In this document: positions 28,012-37,109 of the stretch, piece by piece
How the letters are laid out: each line of letters opens with the position of its first letter
How positions within the stretch are numbered: the stretch's first letter is position 1
Source of the DNA: Dulcicalothrix desertica PCC 7102
Lineage (GTDB): Bacteria; Cyanobacteriota; Cyanobacteriia; Cyanobacteriales; Nostocaceae
Reading direction: 5' to 3'
Length of the DNA stretch: 64,000 bases
Assembly (NCBI RefSeq): GCF_003991905.1
Contig: NZ_RSCL01000016.1
Location: 1 to 64,000, forward strand
The notes under the pieces: generated by a model
Seen by the model: the letters and a program-made list of their open reading frames with translations, nothing else
What the model was told of the DNA's origin: nothing
Databases searched by the model: none
Program-made: the position numbers and the translations under genes

Positions 28012-28140
28012 ACATTTAGGTTGGGAATCGATGAAATTAGTTTGGTTAAAGGTCAAGGAAAGTTTATTGTTGTACTCGTAGATATAGATACGGGAAAGTT
28101 AATAGGGTTAGTAAAAGAAAGAAAACAAATTGTAATATAA
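28012..28140 (+). pseudogene. ISL3-family transposase fragment
   Basis: A 42-codon stretch reads GIDEISLVKGQGKFIVVLVD then IDTGKLIGLVKERKQIVI and stops. It matches the start of the ISL3-type DDE transposase core (first Asp in GIDE). Neither the rest of the transposase nor terminal repeats are present. Confidence 0.7.
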
Positions 28141-28143
28141 AAT

Positions 28144-28683
28144 TTGATGAAAACGTGGGGAGAAGAAGTTTTAGAAAAAATCGACTGGAGTCGTAAGTAT
28201 GAGTTTCTGGATAAAGAGTTCCAGCAAATTTCTCGTAAAGCCAAACAAGGCAAACGATATGCAGATAAATTAGTCAAAGTATGGGGGCATAAAGGGGAAG
28301 AACTGTGGCTATTGATACATATTGAGCTTCAAGCCAAGCCTGAGAAAGAGTTTGAAATACGTATGTTTACGTATAACTTCCGAATTTTTGACAAGTTTGG
28401 GAAACCCGCAATTAGCTTGGCGATATTATGCGATAACAGTAAGGACTGGCGCCCCAAGGGTTTCAGCTTCACCTACCCAGGTACAAGCTTGGATTTTCAA
28501 TTCGGAAGCAATAAGCTTTTAGACTATAAGGATCAGTGGGCAGAACTCGAAGCGAGCGATAACGTGTTTGCTCACGTAGTAATGGCACACCTGAAAATGC
28601 AGGAAACACAAAGAAAGCCCAAAGAGCGAAAAGAGTCGAAATTTAGCTTGACCAGAACGAAGTTTAACCGCATTAGTAGGTAG
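28144..28683 (+). pseudogene. Truncated Rpn/PD-(D/E)XK nuclease-like gene
   Basis: A 179-codon frame with the Rpn-family start (MKTWGEEVLEKIDWSRKYEF) and nuclease core (LWLLIHIELQAKPEKEFEIR, TYNFRIFDKFGKP). Full members are about 280-310 residues; this one loses the C-terminal half and runs into an ABC-ATPase relic. The frame may still be translated. Compare the complete relative at 4,394. Confidence 0.65.
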
Positions 28684-28810
28684 TTCTGGATGTGGCAAAA
28701 CAACAATTACACGTCTTATTAATAGATATGCTGATGTTAAGAGCGGCGCCGTTAAAATTGGTGGCGCCTTATCTGGTGGAGAAAGACAACGCATAAAGAA
28801 AAATGGCTAG
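28652..28810 (+). pseudogene. ABC-transporter ATPase fragment
   Basis: In the next frame, overlapping the Rpn remnant end, 52 codons read LTALVGSSGCGKTTITRLIN, then DVKSGAVKIGGALSGGERQR before a stop. Walker A and the ABC signature are fused by loss of about 90 residues that normally lie between them. It is a deleted relic of an exporter-type ATPase. Confidence 0.75.
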
Positions 28811-28866
28811 CTTTTTATAAGTTAGCCGCTAACAGAAATTTTCAATCCTCGAAACTACCCTAAACA

Positions 28867-29091
28867 ATGAGCGCTACAGCAAAAACTATGACTCAAACTA
28901 CAAAACGAGAATCATTACCAAAACGGTTAAAAAAGTTGGCGATTGTCTTTCAAAAAGTAAAGCATTTGGATGAAGATACAATCCGCTTTTACCTTGCTAA
29001 CCCTGACCTAGTGCTAAATAATATTGAAAAGTTTAATGTCAATGATATTACCACTCAAGACAGTGACCGACCTGACAAACTTTCGGTATAG
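28867..29091 (+). CDS. Small protein, unknown
   Basis: A 74-residue frame with a basic middle (KRLKKLAIVFQKVKHLDEDT) and a helical pattern. Its last 78 bp overlap the 3' end of the recombinase on the other strand. The composition is coding-like up to the overlap. No family is recognised; it could be a remnant. Confidence 0.4.
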   Translation: MSATAKTMTQTTKRESLPKRLKKLAIVFQKVKHLDEDTIRFYLANPDLVLNNIEKFNVNDITTQDSDRPDKLSV

Positions 29092-30348
29092 CTCGGCTTT
29101 TTCTTGTTCAGGCATGAATTTAAAAAATTGAACATCAGAGAAAGTGTTAACCCATTCATCAATCAACTCGGATGGGTAAGCCACCTTCTGATGTTGCAAT
29201 ATTTGAATTTTAATTTTTGCCATTGCGTCATCTATCGCATCATTTTGAGGTAATTTTTGTAGATTGGCTAGTGTAGCGCGTAGTTCAATAACTTCTGCTG
29301 ATTCTGTGGGTTCTTCAGACAAAGCATAATCTCGTAGCATATTCGCATATTCGGTTAGTGCTTTATCTAAGGATTCGCAAATAAAAGTGAGCGATGTACT
29401 TTTTTTGTTGGTGCAATAAGTCTCACCGTACTCAGCACGTTGTTTACAAGCTAGTAAGTTTTTGTTACGTCTAACGTAGCATTTACCACCACAACACCCA
29501 CAATAAACTAAGCCAGATAGTAACCCCTTTCCGGTTTCTCCTTTGTTATTGCGTCCCCATCGGCGCCTGTTTTCGGATAGTAATGTCTCTATATCTCTAT
29601 AAATTTCCTCATCAATTAATGGGATATGAGTATCTTTTCGCACGTCCCATAACTCAGGACGGTTATTATTAAACTTTCTGTTGTAACAAGTATGACCACG
29701 AAGCGTTGGATTTTTAAGCCAATTAGTTAACCCTGTTGTAGAAAATCGAATTTTGTATACTTCGTAGACATGGTGGATTGTACCGCGAATTGTTGATTGA
29801 TTGCTGAGAAACCAATCAATTATTTCCCGTGCAATCACCCAATTAGATTTACCAGACTCATGCAGTGTTAAGTCAGGAACGTACTTCTCAGAATCACGGC
29901 AGTAACCAAACGGCGGCTGTGGACAAGCTTTAGTTTGTTCACGAAAGTAATTATACCCGTGAATCACTCTGCTTTGTAGCAAATCGCTTTCAAACTGAGC
30001 TAAGGCGCCCATTTGGTTAATTGAGAATTTGGAAAATGGGTTTGATATATCTTCAATTGGTGCATCTAATATAACTAACTTAATATGCTGTTCTTCAAAT
30101 AGCGTAATCGCTTTGCTTATTGTCACTACAGACCTAGCTAAACGGTCTAATCGAGTGACTACTATCTCTGTTATTTTACCTTGACGACACAGAGTTAATA
30201 ATTTATTAAAGTTTTGACGATTGTTAGATTTTCCTGACTTAATGTCTGAGAAAATCTTGCACACTCCAGCTTTTTCAAGACGCGCTATTTGTTGCGTTAA
30301 TGCGTCGTCTTGTTCTCCGGTGCTAACGCGCGCATAGCCTACCCGCAT
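29014..30348 (-). CDS. Large serine recombinase of element C (XisF-like)
   Basis: A 444-residue large serine recombinase. The resolvase domain is at 1-150, with RVGYARVSTGEQ (catalytic Ser) and RLDRLARSVVTI. The Recombinase domain is at about 160-280 (QPPFGYCRD, GLTNWLKNPTLRGHTCYN). The zinc ribbon is at about 300-350 (CGCCGGKCYV, then two more Cys) and a coiled C-terminus follows. It starts 6 bp after the stop of the truncated nifH frame; an upstream TTG at 30,363 would overlap nifH. The best-known relative in role is XisF of the Anabaena fdxN element. Its place next to the nifH breakpoint predicts that it excises element C. Confidence 0.85.
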   Translation of the reverse strand: MRVGYARVSTGEQDDALTQQIARLEKAGVCKIFSDIKSGKSNNRQNFNKLLTLCRQGKITEIVVTRLDRLARSVVTISKAITLFEEQHIKLVILDAPIEDISNPFSKFSINQMGALAQFESDLLQSRVIHGYNYFREQTKACPQPPFGYCRDSEKYVPDLTLHESGKSNWVIAREIIDWFLSNQSTIRGTIHHVYEVYKIRFSTTGLTNWLKNPTLRGHTCYNRKFNNNRPELWDVRKDTHIPLIDEEIYRDIETLLSENRRRWGRNNKGETGKGLLSGLVYCGCCGGKCYVRRNKNLLACKQRAEYGETYCTNKKSTSLTFICESLDKALTEYANMLRDYALSEEPTESAEVIELRATLANLQKLPQNDAIDDAMAKIKIQILQHQKVAYPSELIDEWVNTFSDVQFFKFMPEQEKAELYRKFVRSVTVLSGNIIDIKLFNII

Positions 30349-30356
30349 AAATTTTA

Positions 30357-31175
<819 letters not shown>

Positions 31176-31373
31176 ATGGATTCTAATAAATTACAGAAGT
31201 TACAAAACGAAAATAACAACCCTTCCTTACCTCAAATAAGTGAGGATGTAAATAGTGAACTTTGCCAGGAAGTTGAACAAGAAAGTCTAAAGCCTGAAAT
31301 TAAGCCACAGGGATGTACGTTTGTAAGACCTTGCCCAACAACTGGCAGTCCTTTAGGTTGTGTAGTATGTTAA
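31176..31373 (+). CDS. Cys-rich small peptide, possible RiPP precursor
   Basis: A 65-residue peptide with an acidic, Asn/Gln/Glu-rich N-terminal part (about 45 residues, ending ESLKPEIKPQ) and a sharply different C-terminal part, GCTFVRPCPTTGSPLGCVVC, with four Cys, Thr and Ser and a terminal Cys. This leader-plus-core layout is typical of ribosomally made, modified peptides such as class II lanthipeptides. No LanM or other modifying enzyme lies within the window, so the idea rests on the peptide alone. A decayed second copy of the core end is at 31,758. AAGGT gives a suitable ribosome site. Confidence 0.6.
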   Translation: MDSNKLQKLQNENNNPSLPQISEDVNSELCQEVEQESLKPEIKPQGCTFVRPCPTTGSPLGCVVC

Positions 31374-31509
31374 TTAACTTAAGTACATAATTCAAGGTTT
31401 ATAGCTTGTAATTTGGAAGCACGCACGTTGCTAACAATTTAAAGGTTAACTTGTTAAAGGGGTTTAATTCCCCATCCCCTATGGGTTGCTTGTTTGTCTT
31501 TCCTGCGGA

Positions 31510-31589
31510 ACACTACGTGAACGTGAACGACAATGAATGAGTTGGGGTCTAAATCCCCATCTCAAAATATAATTGCGTTCACGTAGTGT
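31510..31589. repeat. 80-bp palindromic element
   Basis: ACACTACGTGAACG (31,510-31,523) and CGTTCACGTAGTGT (31,576-31,589) are perfect 14-bp inverted repeats, with the nested stem TGGGGTCTAAATCCCCA inside. It looks like a MITE or a structured RNA 3' of the peptide gene. Confidence 0.7.
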
Positions 31590-31757
31590 ACCCTAGGGAA
31601 TTGCGTTACATGCACTTCAGAATTGGTTTAATGTTGGGTGGAGAGTGCGCGCTCCGGACTATATAAAGTCTTAAATTATTTTAAGCTCTAGAGACGATAA
31701 ACACAACTTGGTTTGCCAGAAAATGTAAAATCTGATATCCTGTCGGCATGTGTATAG

Positions 31758-31809
31758 GTAAGACCCTGCCCAACAACTGGTAGTCTTTTCGGTTATTTAG
31801 TATGTGGTT
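31758..31809 (+). pseudogene. Decayed copy of the peptide core
   Basis: About 52 bp closely match the last codons of the Cys-rich peptide gene; translated, it reads VRPCPTTGSLFGYLVCG and stops. Two of the core cysteines remain. Only the core end is duplicated, not the leader. Confidence 0.7.
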
Positions 31810-31937
31810 AATTAATTTTTATAGCACATGTTTCTAATTTGATGACTGAATATTTCATATATTGTATTTTAACACGAATATTAATGTAATCTATTTACAG
31901 GGAGGTATCATTAATATTTAATTAGTTCTTAATCGAT

Positions 31938-34382
31938 ATGTGTGTAATATTTAGTAGCAGTACGCTTGGTAGATTCAGCTTGAAATGTCTAGTAGTGATT
32001 TGTTGTAGTGCAGTAGCATTATTAAAAAACTCTGCTATTGCCCAAATCATACCAGATGCTACATTACCTAATAATTCAAGCGTACAAGCTATTCATAATC
32101 TTAAAATTATAAATGGTGGAACTCAAGCGGGCAGTAATTTGTTTCACAGTTTTGAAGAATTCTCTATACCTGATGGAGCAGGTGCCTATTTTAATAACAA
32201 GCTAGATATTCAAAATATTATTAGTCGAGTAACAGGTTCTAAAATTTCTAATATAAATGGTGTAATTCGCGCAAACGGTACCGAAGTAAATCTATTTTTT
32301 CTTAATCCCAACGGAATTATTTTTGGTAATAACGCCGAGTTAAATATTGGCGGCTCATTTATCGCAAGTACAGCAAGCAGTCTTAACTTTGCTGATGGTA
32401 ATAAGTTTAACGCTTCAGATACTAGACCCCTACATTTGCTAACAGTGAGTGTTCCTACTGGCTTACAATTCGGAAAAATTGCAAACCCAATCCGCTTGAC
32501 ATCTCAAGCAGGTAACGCAACCAACCGTTTCGGGTCTCCAGTTGGTTTACAAGTAAGAACTGGTAAAACTTTAGCACTTATTGGTGGTGATGTGATATTG
32601 AGTGGTGGCAATTTAACGGCAGCAGAGGGACAAATTGAGTTATTAAGTGTAGGAAGCGATAGTAAGGTAAGCTTACAACCAAATCTTAGTGGTTGGGTTT
32701 TTGAGATTGGAGATGTAACGAATTTTCAAGACATACAATTCCTTGAACAAAATGGAATTCCATCGATTGTTGATGTCAGTGGTGAAGGTAGTGGTACTAT
32801 ATCTGTTCAAGGAAAGCGCGTACTATTTACTGGCGCCTCAAGTGTTTTGAGTATAACCTATGGCTCAAAATCAGGAAACAATTTAACCGTAACAGCAACA
32901 GAATCTGTAGAATTAACTGGTAACGGTACGCCCTTGATGGTTGGAACTGAGAGCGTTGGTAACGCTAGTGATTTAATAATTACAGCGAAAAACTTGATTA
33001 TTAAAAATGGAGCGCAAATACTCTCTTATAGTGGAAGTTCAGGAGCAGGAGGACGATTAATTATAAATACTTCAGATTTTCTGGAACTCATTGGTGGCTA
33101 CTCTTTTATATTTCCAGGTACGAGTAGCAACAATTTTATCCCCAGTTCGATTTTAAGTATAGCTTATGCTGCTGGAAATGCTGGTGAAATAGAAGTAAAC
33201 GCTGGTCACTTATATCTAAAAGATGGAGCTAGGATATCAACAGAATCTCTAGGAAATTACTTTGATAATCAATATATACCAGCGACAAGACAAGGAGCGA
33301 ATTTAACAGTAAATGTCAGAGATTCCATAGAATTGATTGGAAATGGAAACAATGGTGAAATAGCTAGCGGTTTATTTACATCAACTCAAGGTTCTGGAAA
33401 TGCTGGAGATTTAAAGCTCAATACAAGGCAATTAGTTGTACGTGATAGTGCTGTAATCAACGTTAGCAGTCGAGTTGAAAATTTTTTGTCTTATAAATCT
33501 AATGAAATAAGTAATTTAGGTTCATCAGGCAATCTGGAAATACAAGCTAACTCTATAATTTTGGATAATCAAGGAAAATTAATTGCTGAAACTGATTTAG
33601 GTAAGGGTGGTAATATAAATTTACAAGTGCAAAACTTACTAAATTTACGACGAAACAGCCAAATATCCACCTCTGCTGGCAAGGCACAGGCTATTGGAGA
33701 TGGCGGTAATATAACTATTAATGCTCCCAATGGTTTTATCATTGCTCATACCTACGAAAACAGCGATATCACCGCTAACGCTTTTACAGGCGCCGGTGGC
33801 AACATTCAAATCAACGCTACTGGCATTTTTGGCATAGTACCGCGCGGTCGAAATGACTTAACAAAAGTATTTGGAACCACAGACCCACTCAAAATAGAAC
33901 CTCAAGGTTTACCAACAAGTGATATCACAGCGATTTCTCAACAAAATCCGACTTTAAACGGGCAAGTAAATATTAATACATTTGAATTTGATCCTAATCG
34001 CGGATTGGCTCAATTACCCACAGAACCAAGTGAGCCTAAGCTAGCCCAAACTTGTATTGCACAAGCAGGTCGAAATGCAAGTAAATTTTCTATTGTCGGG
34101 CGCCAGGGTTTACCAGTTAACCCTAAAGATTATCTTAGAAATACAAATATTAGCGATGATTGGATATCTTTGCCTACAGATGTTGAAAATACTAATTTAA
34201 ATACGCAACAAAAAATACAATCATCAAGTACGCATTCATCAATAATCAACCTGGACACCCCAATTGTAGAAGCAAAGGGATGGATTATTGATAAGAATAA
34301 CGATGTAGTGCTTGTTGAAGAGGCGCCTGCTCCTACTGGGATAAATAGCTTATTTACTCAAGCACATTGCAACACTCAATAA
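31938..34382 (+). CDS. Filamentous haemagglutinin N-terminal (TPS-domain) exoprotein
   Basis: An 814-residue secreted protein with a signal peptide (to about SAIAQ, residue 36) and a two-partner-secretion domain (about 40-160: NGGTQAGSNLFHSFEEFSI, NIISRVTG, NLFFLNPNGIIFGNNA, IGGSFIAST). Beta-helix-like repeats of the form GNAGDL/GNAGEIEVNAG and GGNINLQVQ follow, then a non-repetitive tail. The NPNGI and FLNPNG signatures are those of TpsA proteins. A TpsB outer-membrane partner is not present in the window. Its role is likely adhesion or surface competition. Confidence 0.88.
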   Translation: MCVIFSSSTLGRFSLKCLVVICCSAVALLKNSAIAQIIPDATLPNNSSVQAIHNLKIINGGTQAGSNLFHSFEEFSIPDGAGAYFNNKLDIQNIISRVTGSKISNINGVIRANGTEVNLFFLNPNGIIFGNNAELNIGGSFIASTASSLNFADGNKFNASDTRPLHLLTVSVPTGLQFGKIANPIRLTSQAGNATNRFGSPVGLQVRTGKTLALIGGDVILSGGNLTAAEGQIELLSVGSDSKVSLQPNLSGWVFEIGDVTNFQDIQFLEQNGIPSIVDVSGEGSGTISVQGKRVLFTGASSVLSITYGSKSGNNLTVTATESVELTGNGTPLMVGTESVGNASDLIITAKNLIIKNGAQILSYSGSSGAGGRLIINTSDFLELIGGYSFIFPGTSSNNFIPSSILSIAYAAGNAGEIEVNAGHLYLKDGARISTESLGNYFDNQYIPATRQGANLTVNVRDSIELIGNGNNGEIASGLFTSTQGSGNAGDLKLNTRQLVVRDSAVINVSSRVENFLSYKSNEISNLGSSGNLEIQANSIILDNQGKLIAETDLGKGGNINLQVQNLLNLRRNSQISTSAGKAQAIGDGGNITINAPNGFIIAHTYENSDITANAFTGAGGNIQINATGIFGIVPRGRNDLTKVFGTTDPLKIEPQGLPTSDITAISQQNPTLNGQVNINTFEFDPNRGLAQLPTEPSEPKLAQTCIAQAGRNASKFSIVGRQGLPVNPKDYLRNTNISDDWISLPTDVENTNLNTQQKIQSSSTHSSIINLDTPIVEAKGWIIDKNNDVVLVEEAPAPTGINSLFTQAHCNTQ

Positions 34383-34782
34383 TACAAATAAGATAGAGAG
34401 TGGAATGTATTGGCGCCTGTAAGACTAGTGTTAAAAACTAATACAAATGATTGTTATAAGCATGTGAAGCCTATACCTTAAAGATTACAAATTATTACTC
34501 ACACTATTTTTTATCTTTTTGTTGCCTCACTACTTTACTCACCTATTGGGCTTATAGGCGCCATTGGATTTCACTTCGCTGGAGATATTTATCCATTCGT
34601 ATCACTAAAACGTGATACTATAAATTATAGAAATCGCAGAAGAAAGAAGCGCGCGGCATGAGTTAAAATACTTAGATAAATTATTAGCCTGCATTGAAAT
34701 TAAGTCTAGCAGGCGCCATGCCAGTTTAATTACTGTTAATAGTTACTACAGAAGTGATTTTAGCAATTGAGGCGCCTATACA
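34383..34782. other. Non-coding stretch after the exoprotein gene
   Basis: AT-rich, with four GGCGCC palindromes and a short hairpin AGTATCACTAAAACGTGATACT near 34,598-34,620 (stem GTATCAC/GTGATAC). No gene is supported. Confidence 0.4.
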
Positions 34783-34890
34783 TTTTCAATCCGTAAGAGG
34801 GATTATTAATAATTGCTAGAGTGATACTGTGGTGTCAAGCCAAACGAATAACCGTTTCAATCCCTAAGAGGGATTATTAATAATTGCTAG
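34783..34890 (-). CRISPR. Two-repeat CRISPR remnant
   Basis: Two 37-nt repeats at 34,783-34,819 and 34,854-34,890 flank a 34-nt spacer. On the minus strand the repeat begins CTAGCAATTATTAATAATCC and ends GGGATTGAAAC; the last 8 nt, ATTGAAAC, are the usual crRNA 5' handle of type I/III systems, and AATCCCT/AGGGATT is the stem. The lower-coordinate repeat has two changes (first base, and C to G in the stem), as expected for the trailer end. No cas gene is nearby. Confidence 0.8.
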
Positions 34891-35170
34891 TGCTAGGCGC
34901 CAACTGATTGCTGTATTTGGTTTTCAAGGTGCTGTTCCGCGAACCTATAGCAACAATACCGTTTGAGGTGCCGATATGTCAAGGTATGCATGGTTGAAAA
35001 TCCTCAAAATGATTTACTGGCAAGGGTTTTAGAGTTACCGCGAACCTCCTAAATATATAAAATGCTCCAAAGCTTTACTGTGTAAGTGTTGTAGCCACAA
35101 ATTTTGACCAGGCTTCAAAAACACCCTATGGTTTGCGGTGTTACCTGGGAAAGTGGCATATCTATATTAT
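34891..35170 (-). promoter_or_regulatory. Probable CRISPR leader
   Basis: The stretch next to the intact repeat, read on the minus strand, has GGTTCGCGGAACAGCACCTT then GAAAACC about 50 nt from the first repeat, and GGTTCGCGG again about 100 nt further out. CTTGAAAA near the first repeat is common in leaders of cyanobacterial type I-D/III arrays. No gene is seen. Confidence 0.5.
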
Positions 35171-35277
35171 ATTAATGATGGTGCCTGTATTTTCCACAAA
35201 GTCTGGTAACTCGCGCAGTTCGTAGTGAATTTTGATGAGAGTCAAAACACCTGATGTTTAAAAAGCGCAGCATACCT

Positions 35278-35427
35278 TCACTTTGAAACGCGGACACTTA
35301 ATGTTCTGATCATGTCATCCATCAGATGAAGTGCATCAGCAACCGCGCGCTCGCTCTAAGCAAACAGCTTTCCTTCGACAACGGGCGCCCACTCGCTAAT
35401 TAAAATATCCACAAATCGAATTGAGGC
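35278..35427 (-). pseudogene. Decayed coding stretch, unknown
   Basis: One minus-strand frame reads ASIRFVDILISEWAPVVEGK then LFA, an in-frame stop (35,356-35,358), then SERAVADALHLMDDMIRTLS. The amphipathic pattern and composition are protein-like on both sides of the stop. The family is not recognised. Confidence 0.4.
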
Positions 35428-35493
35428 ACCACTCTAGAACAGTTGTGTGCTCCTGCACTCGCACCCCTTTTACTAATGGCTACTTTTTTAACG

Positions 35494-35536
35494 AAGTCTT
35501 ACTTCAGACGGAAGTCGTCCGTCTGAAGTAAGACTT
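35494..35536. terminator. 19-bp perfect hairpin
   Basis: AAGTCTTACTTCAGACGGA (35,494-35,512), loop AGTCG, then the exact complement (35,518-35,536), followed by TTAG. The stem is very stable; with a T-run on one side only weakly present, it is either a terminator or a palindromic repeat (the words ACTTCCGAC recur twice just downstream). Confidence 0.55.
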
Positions 35537-35617
35537 TTAGTTCCGACGTATTGGGATTTAAATCCCCCGGAACGCGATTGTTACTTCCGACTGTAGACCA
35601 TACACTTCCGACTTTTT

Positions 35618-35833
35618 TTAAATAGATTTACTAACATTTGTGAAACTTCCTCCGCCAGCACAACTACGTTTTTTACAATGTGGTCTAGGTTTATTTGGAG
35701 GAGGTTCAAATGTAACACCTCTGCGTTCGCAGCCTCGATTGGCGACCCTGCATTCTTCAGAGTGTGTTTTTGTTTTCATTGTGTTACTAATAACCATTGT
35801 TAATACAATCAAGCTGATAACTATTGTATTCAT
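35618..35833 (-). CDS. Small Cys-rich protein, unknown
   Basis: A 71-residue frame with a short hydrophobic N-terminus (NTIVISLIVLTMVIS) and a polar tail with four Cys (EECRV, RGCERRG, PHCKKRSCAGG). AGGA lies 9 nt before the ATG. The opposite-strand frame over the same region looks less natural. It could be a small membrane-tethered or exported peptide. No family is recognised and no partner gene is adjacent. Confidence 0.4.
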   Translation of the reverse strand: MNTIVISLIVLTMVISNTMKTKTHSEECRVANRGCERRGVTFEPPPNKPRPHCKKRSCAGGGSFTNVSKSI

Positions 35834-35912
35834 TATTCAAAGTCCTGATGACATACTCCGAGGGAAACTCTTAGGAACGATAATTAGATCAATATTATCT
35901 ACCAATACTTGA

Positions 35913-36477
35913 TTTTCAATGGATATTACAGATGTTTTTATACCTCTAATAAAACAATAAAGCTGCTATCGTTCAGTCAGGTCGAACAATTTTTGGAATT
36001 AGTGGGTCTTGAGCGACACGGAGTATTTACAAAATAAGCTTTTTTCATCTCCGCGCAATTATCACCTAATGCTATCAAAGTCAACTTAATGGTTGATTGT
36101 AAACGAGTTAGGCGCCACCATTAAAAATAAAAATTAAAGAATTTGTTTAATTTACGGCGATTATAGTTAATATTAGAAATTGCCTCAATTAGTTATTTTT
36201 ATTATAGTTTAATATTAAGTCAATCGCATCGCTTAGAAGCTATTGCACAAGCAAATAAACTCAGTATACGCCAAATAAAATGCTCAAATATTTACGTTCC
36301 AAAGGGTGATAAATTAAGCTTTATTACCCTTTTTGCCTTACTCGAAGAACGCTTCACGTTTTTTAACACACTAATAATTCAGCATCGAGTGCAGATTCTA
36401 GCTTTATTCGAGTTCTCCATGAACAGAAATTTTCAACCGACGAACTAAGCTAAAAATAATTGGATCGACACAGAACA
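35913..36477. other. Mostly non-coding, with one start-less open frame
   Basis: A plus-strand frame of about 77 codons without a start (36,207-36,449; LEAIAQANKLSIRQIKC, LSFITLFALLEERF) may be a gene remnant. The rest is AT-rich and shows nothing I can name. Confidence 0.35.
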
Positions 36478-36612
36478 ATGATAATCTCCAAAAAAGTAGC
36501 AGATATCCTGTTAGCAGCAGCAGAGAGGTACTTAGCTTCTCTGCCAGAAGAGGAACGGAATCAAATCTTGAATCGCGCGGTAAAGAACAGCAAGCAACCT
36601 GCCACTAAATAG
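36478..36612 (+). CDS. Small 44-residue protein, unknown
   Basis: ATG to TAG, 44 codons: a helical peptide (KKVADILLAAAERYLASLPE) with a basic tail (RAVKNSKQPATK). The amphipathic helix and even codon use suggest a real gene, but no strong ribosome site precedes it. Confidence 0.45.
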   Translation: MIISKKVADILLAAAERYLASLPEEERNQILNRAVKNSKQPATK

Positions 36613-36651
36613 CCCGCTTCCTCAACGACTTCATGAAAAGTAAACATGCAA

Positions 36652-36764
36652 TTTATATTAGTTCTATCCTGATGCATCCCAACTAACTATGGATACGTAT
36701 ATGGTAGATGCACCCTAATAACGACGGCGCCTTTTATTATTTATGATTGGCGCCTTTTTATTTG
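36652..36764 (+). ncRNA. Candidate small RNA, copy 1
   Basis: First of four copies of a ~110-bp unit. Each has TCCTGAT, then about 30 bp later TATGGTAGATGCACCCT, and then GGCGCC, 15-18 bp, GGCGCC and TTTTT, which is a stem with a T-run as in an intrinsic terminator. The expected transcript is about 60-70 nt. All four copies lie on the plus strand, in two tandem pairs. Confidence 0.55.
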
Positions 36765-36862
36765 TCAACAGAAGTTCTTGCATTTCATGAAGAGGAAGCT
36801 TCTCTAATTCGGCAATTTTTCGGTTGGGTGACACTAACCGTCGGAAATCGTACTAATTAAAT

Positions 36863-36975
36863 TTTGTATTAGTTTTATCCTGATACGTCTCTAGTAACTA
36901 TGGATACTTATATGGTAGATGCACCCTGATAATGACGGCGCCTTTTATAGTTTATAGATGGCGCCTTTTTTATAC
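36863..36975 (+). ncRNA. Candidate small RNA, copy 2
   Basis: Second copy, 211 bp after the first. TCCTGAT, ATGGTAGATGCACCCTGAT and the GGCGCC...GGCGCC TTTTTT terminator are all kept; the differences lie mainly between these blocks. Confidence 0.55.
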
Positions 36976-37109
36976 TTATCCGTTACATCAACTTTCATCT
37001 AAAGCAAATAATCGTCACTCATTCTTCAGTATCAGGTTTTAGGTTGCGGCTTATATTCTTGTGCGATACTATTTATAATTTGGCTTCATTAATCCATAGG
37101 GGTGAAAGC

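Larger units (their letters stand above)
31374..31937. other. Region with palindromic element and decayed peptide core
   Basis: Besides the inverted-repeat element (31,510-31,589) and the core copy (31,758-31,809), there are GGGGTTTAATTCCCC and TGGGGTCTAAATCCCCA small stems near 31,458 and 31,543. A TCCGGA followed by CTATATAAAG is at 31,652. No intact gene is seen. Confidence 0.5.

Noticed and set aside
1-30000. The missing nifH C-terminus inside the window
   Set aside because: I looked for the complement of the expected MDELE...LIEYG...HSEIIGKPAEA codons in all spacers on the minus strand and did not find it.
31652-31690. A TCCGGA (DIF-like) promoter before the haemagglutinin-like gene
   Set aside because: The spacing to the nearest -10-like word is wrong, and the gene start is 280 bp away.
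34930-35170. Further CRISPR repeats beyond the two
   Set aside because: GGTTCGCGG recurs three times in the leader side but does not match the 37-nt repeat or its spacing.
35640-35912. A 90-codon plus-strand frame opposite the small Cys-rich gene
   Set aside because: The minus-strand frame has a ribosome site and a more natural composition; the plus frame looks like its shadow.
36207-36449. A 77-codon open frame without a start
   Set aside because: No start codon, no ribosome site and no recognisable family; noted only as a possible remnant.
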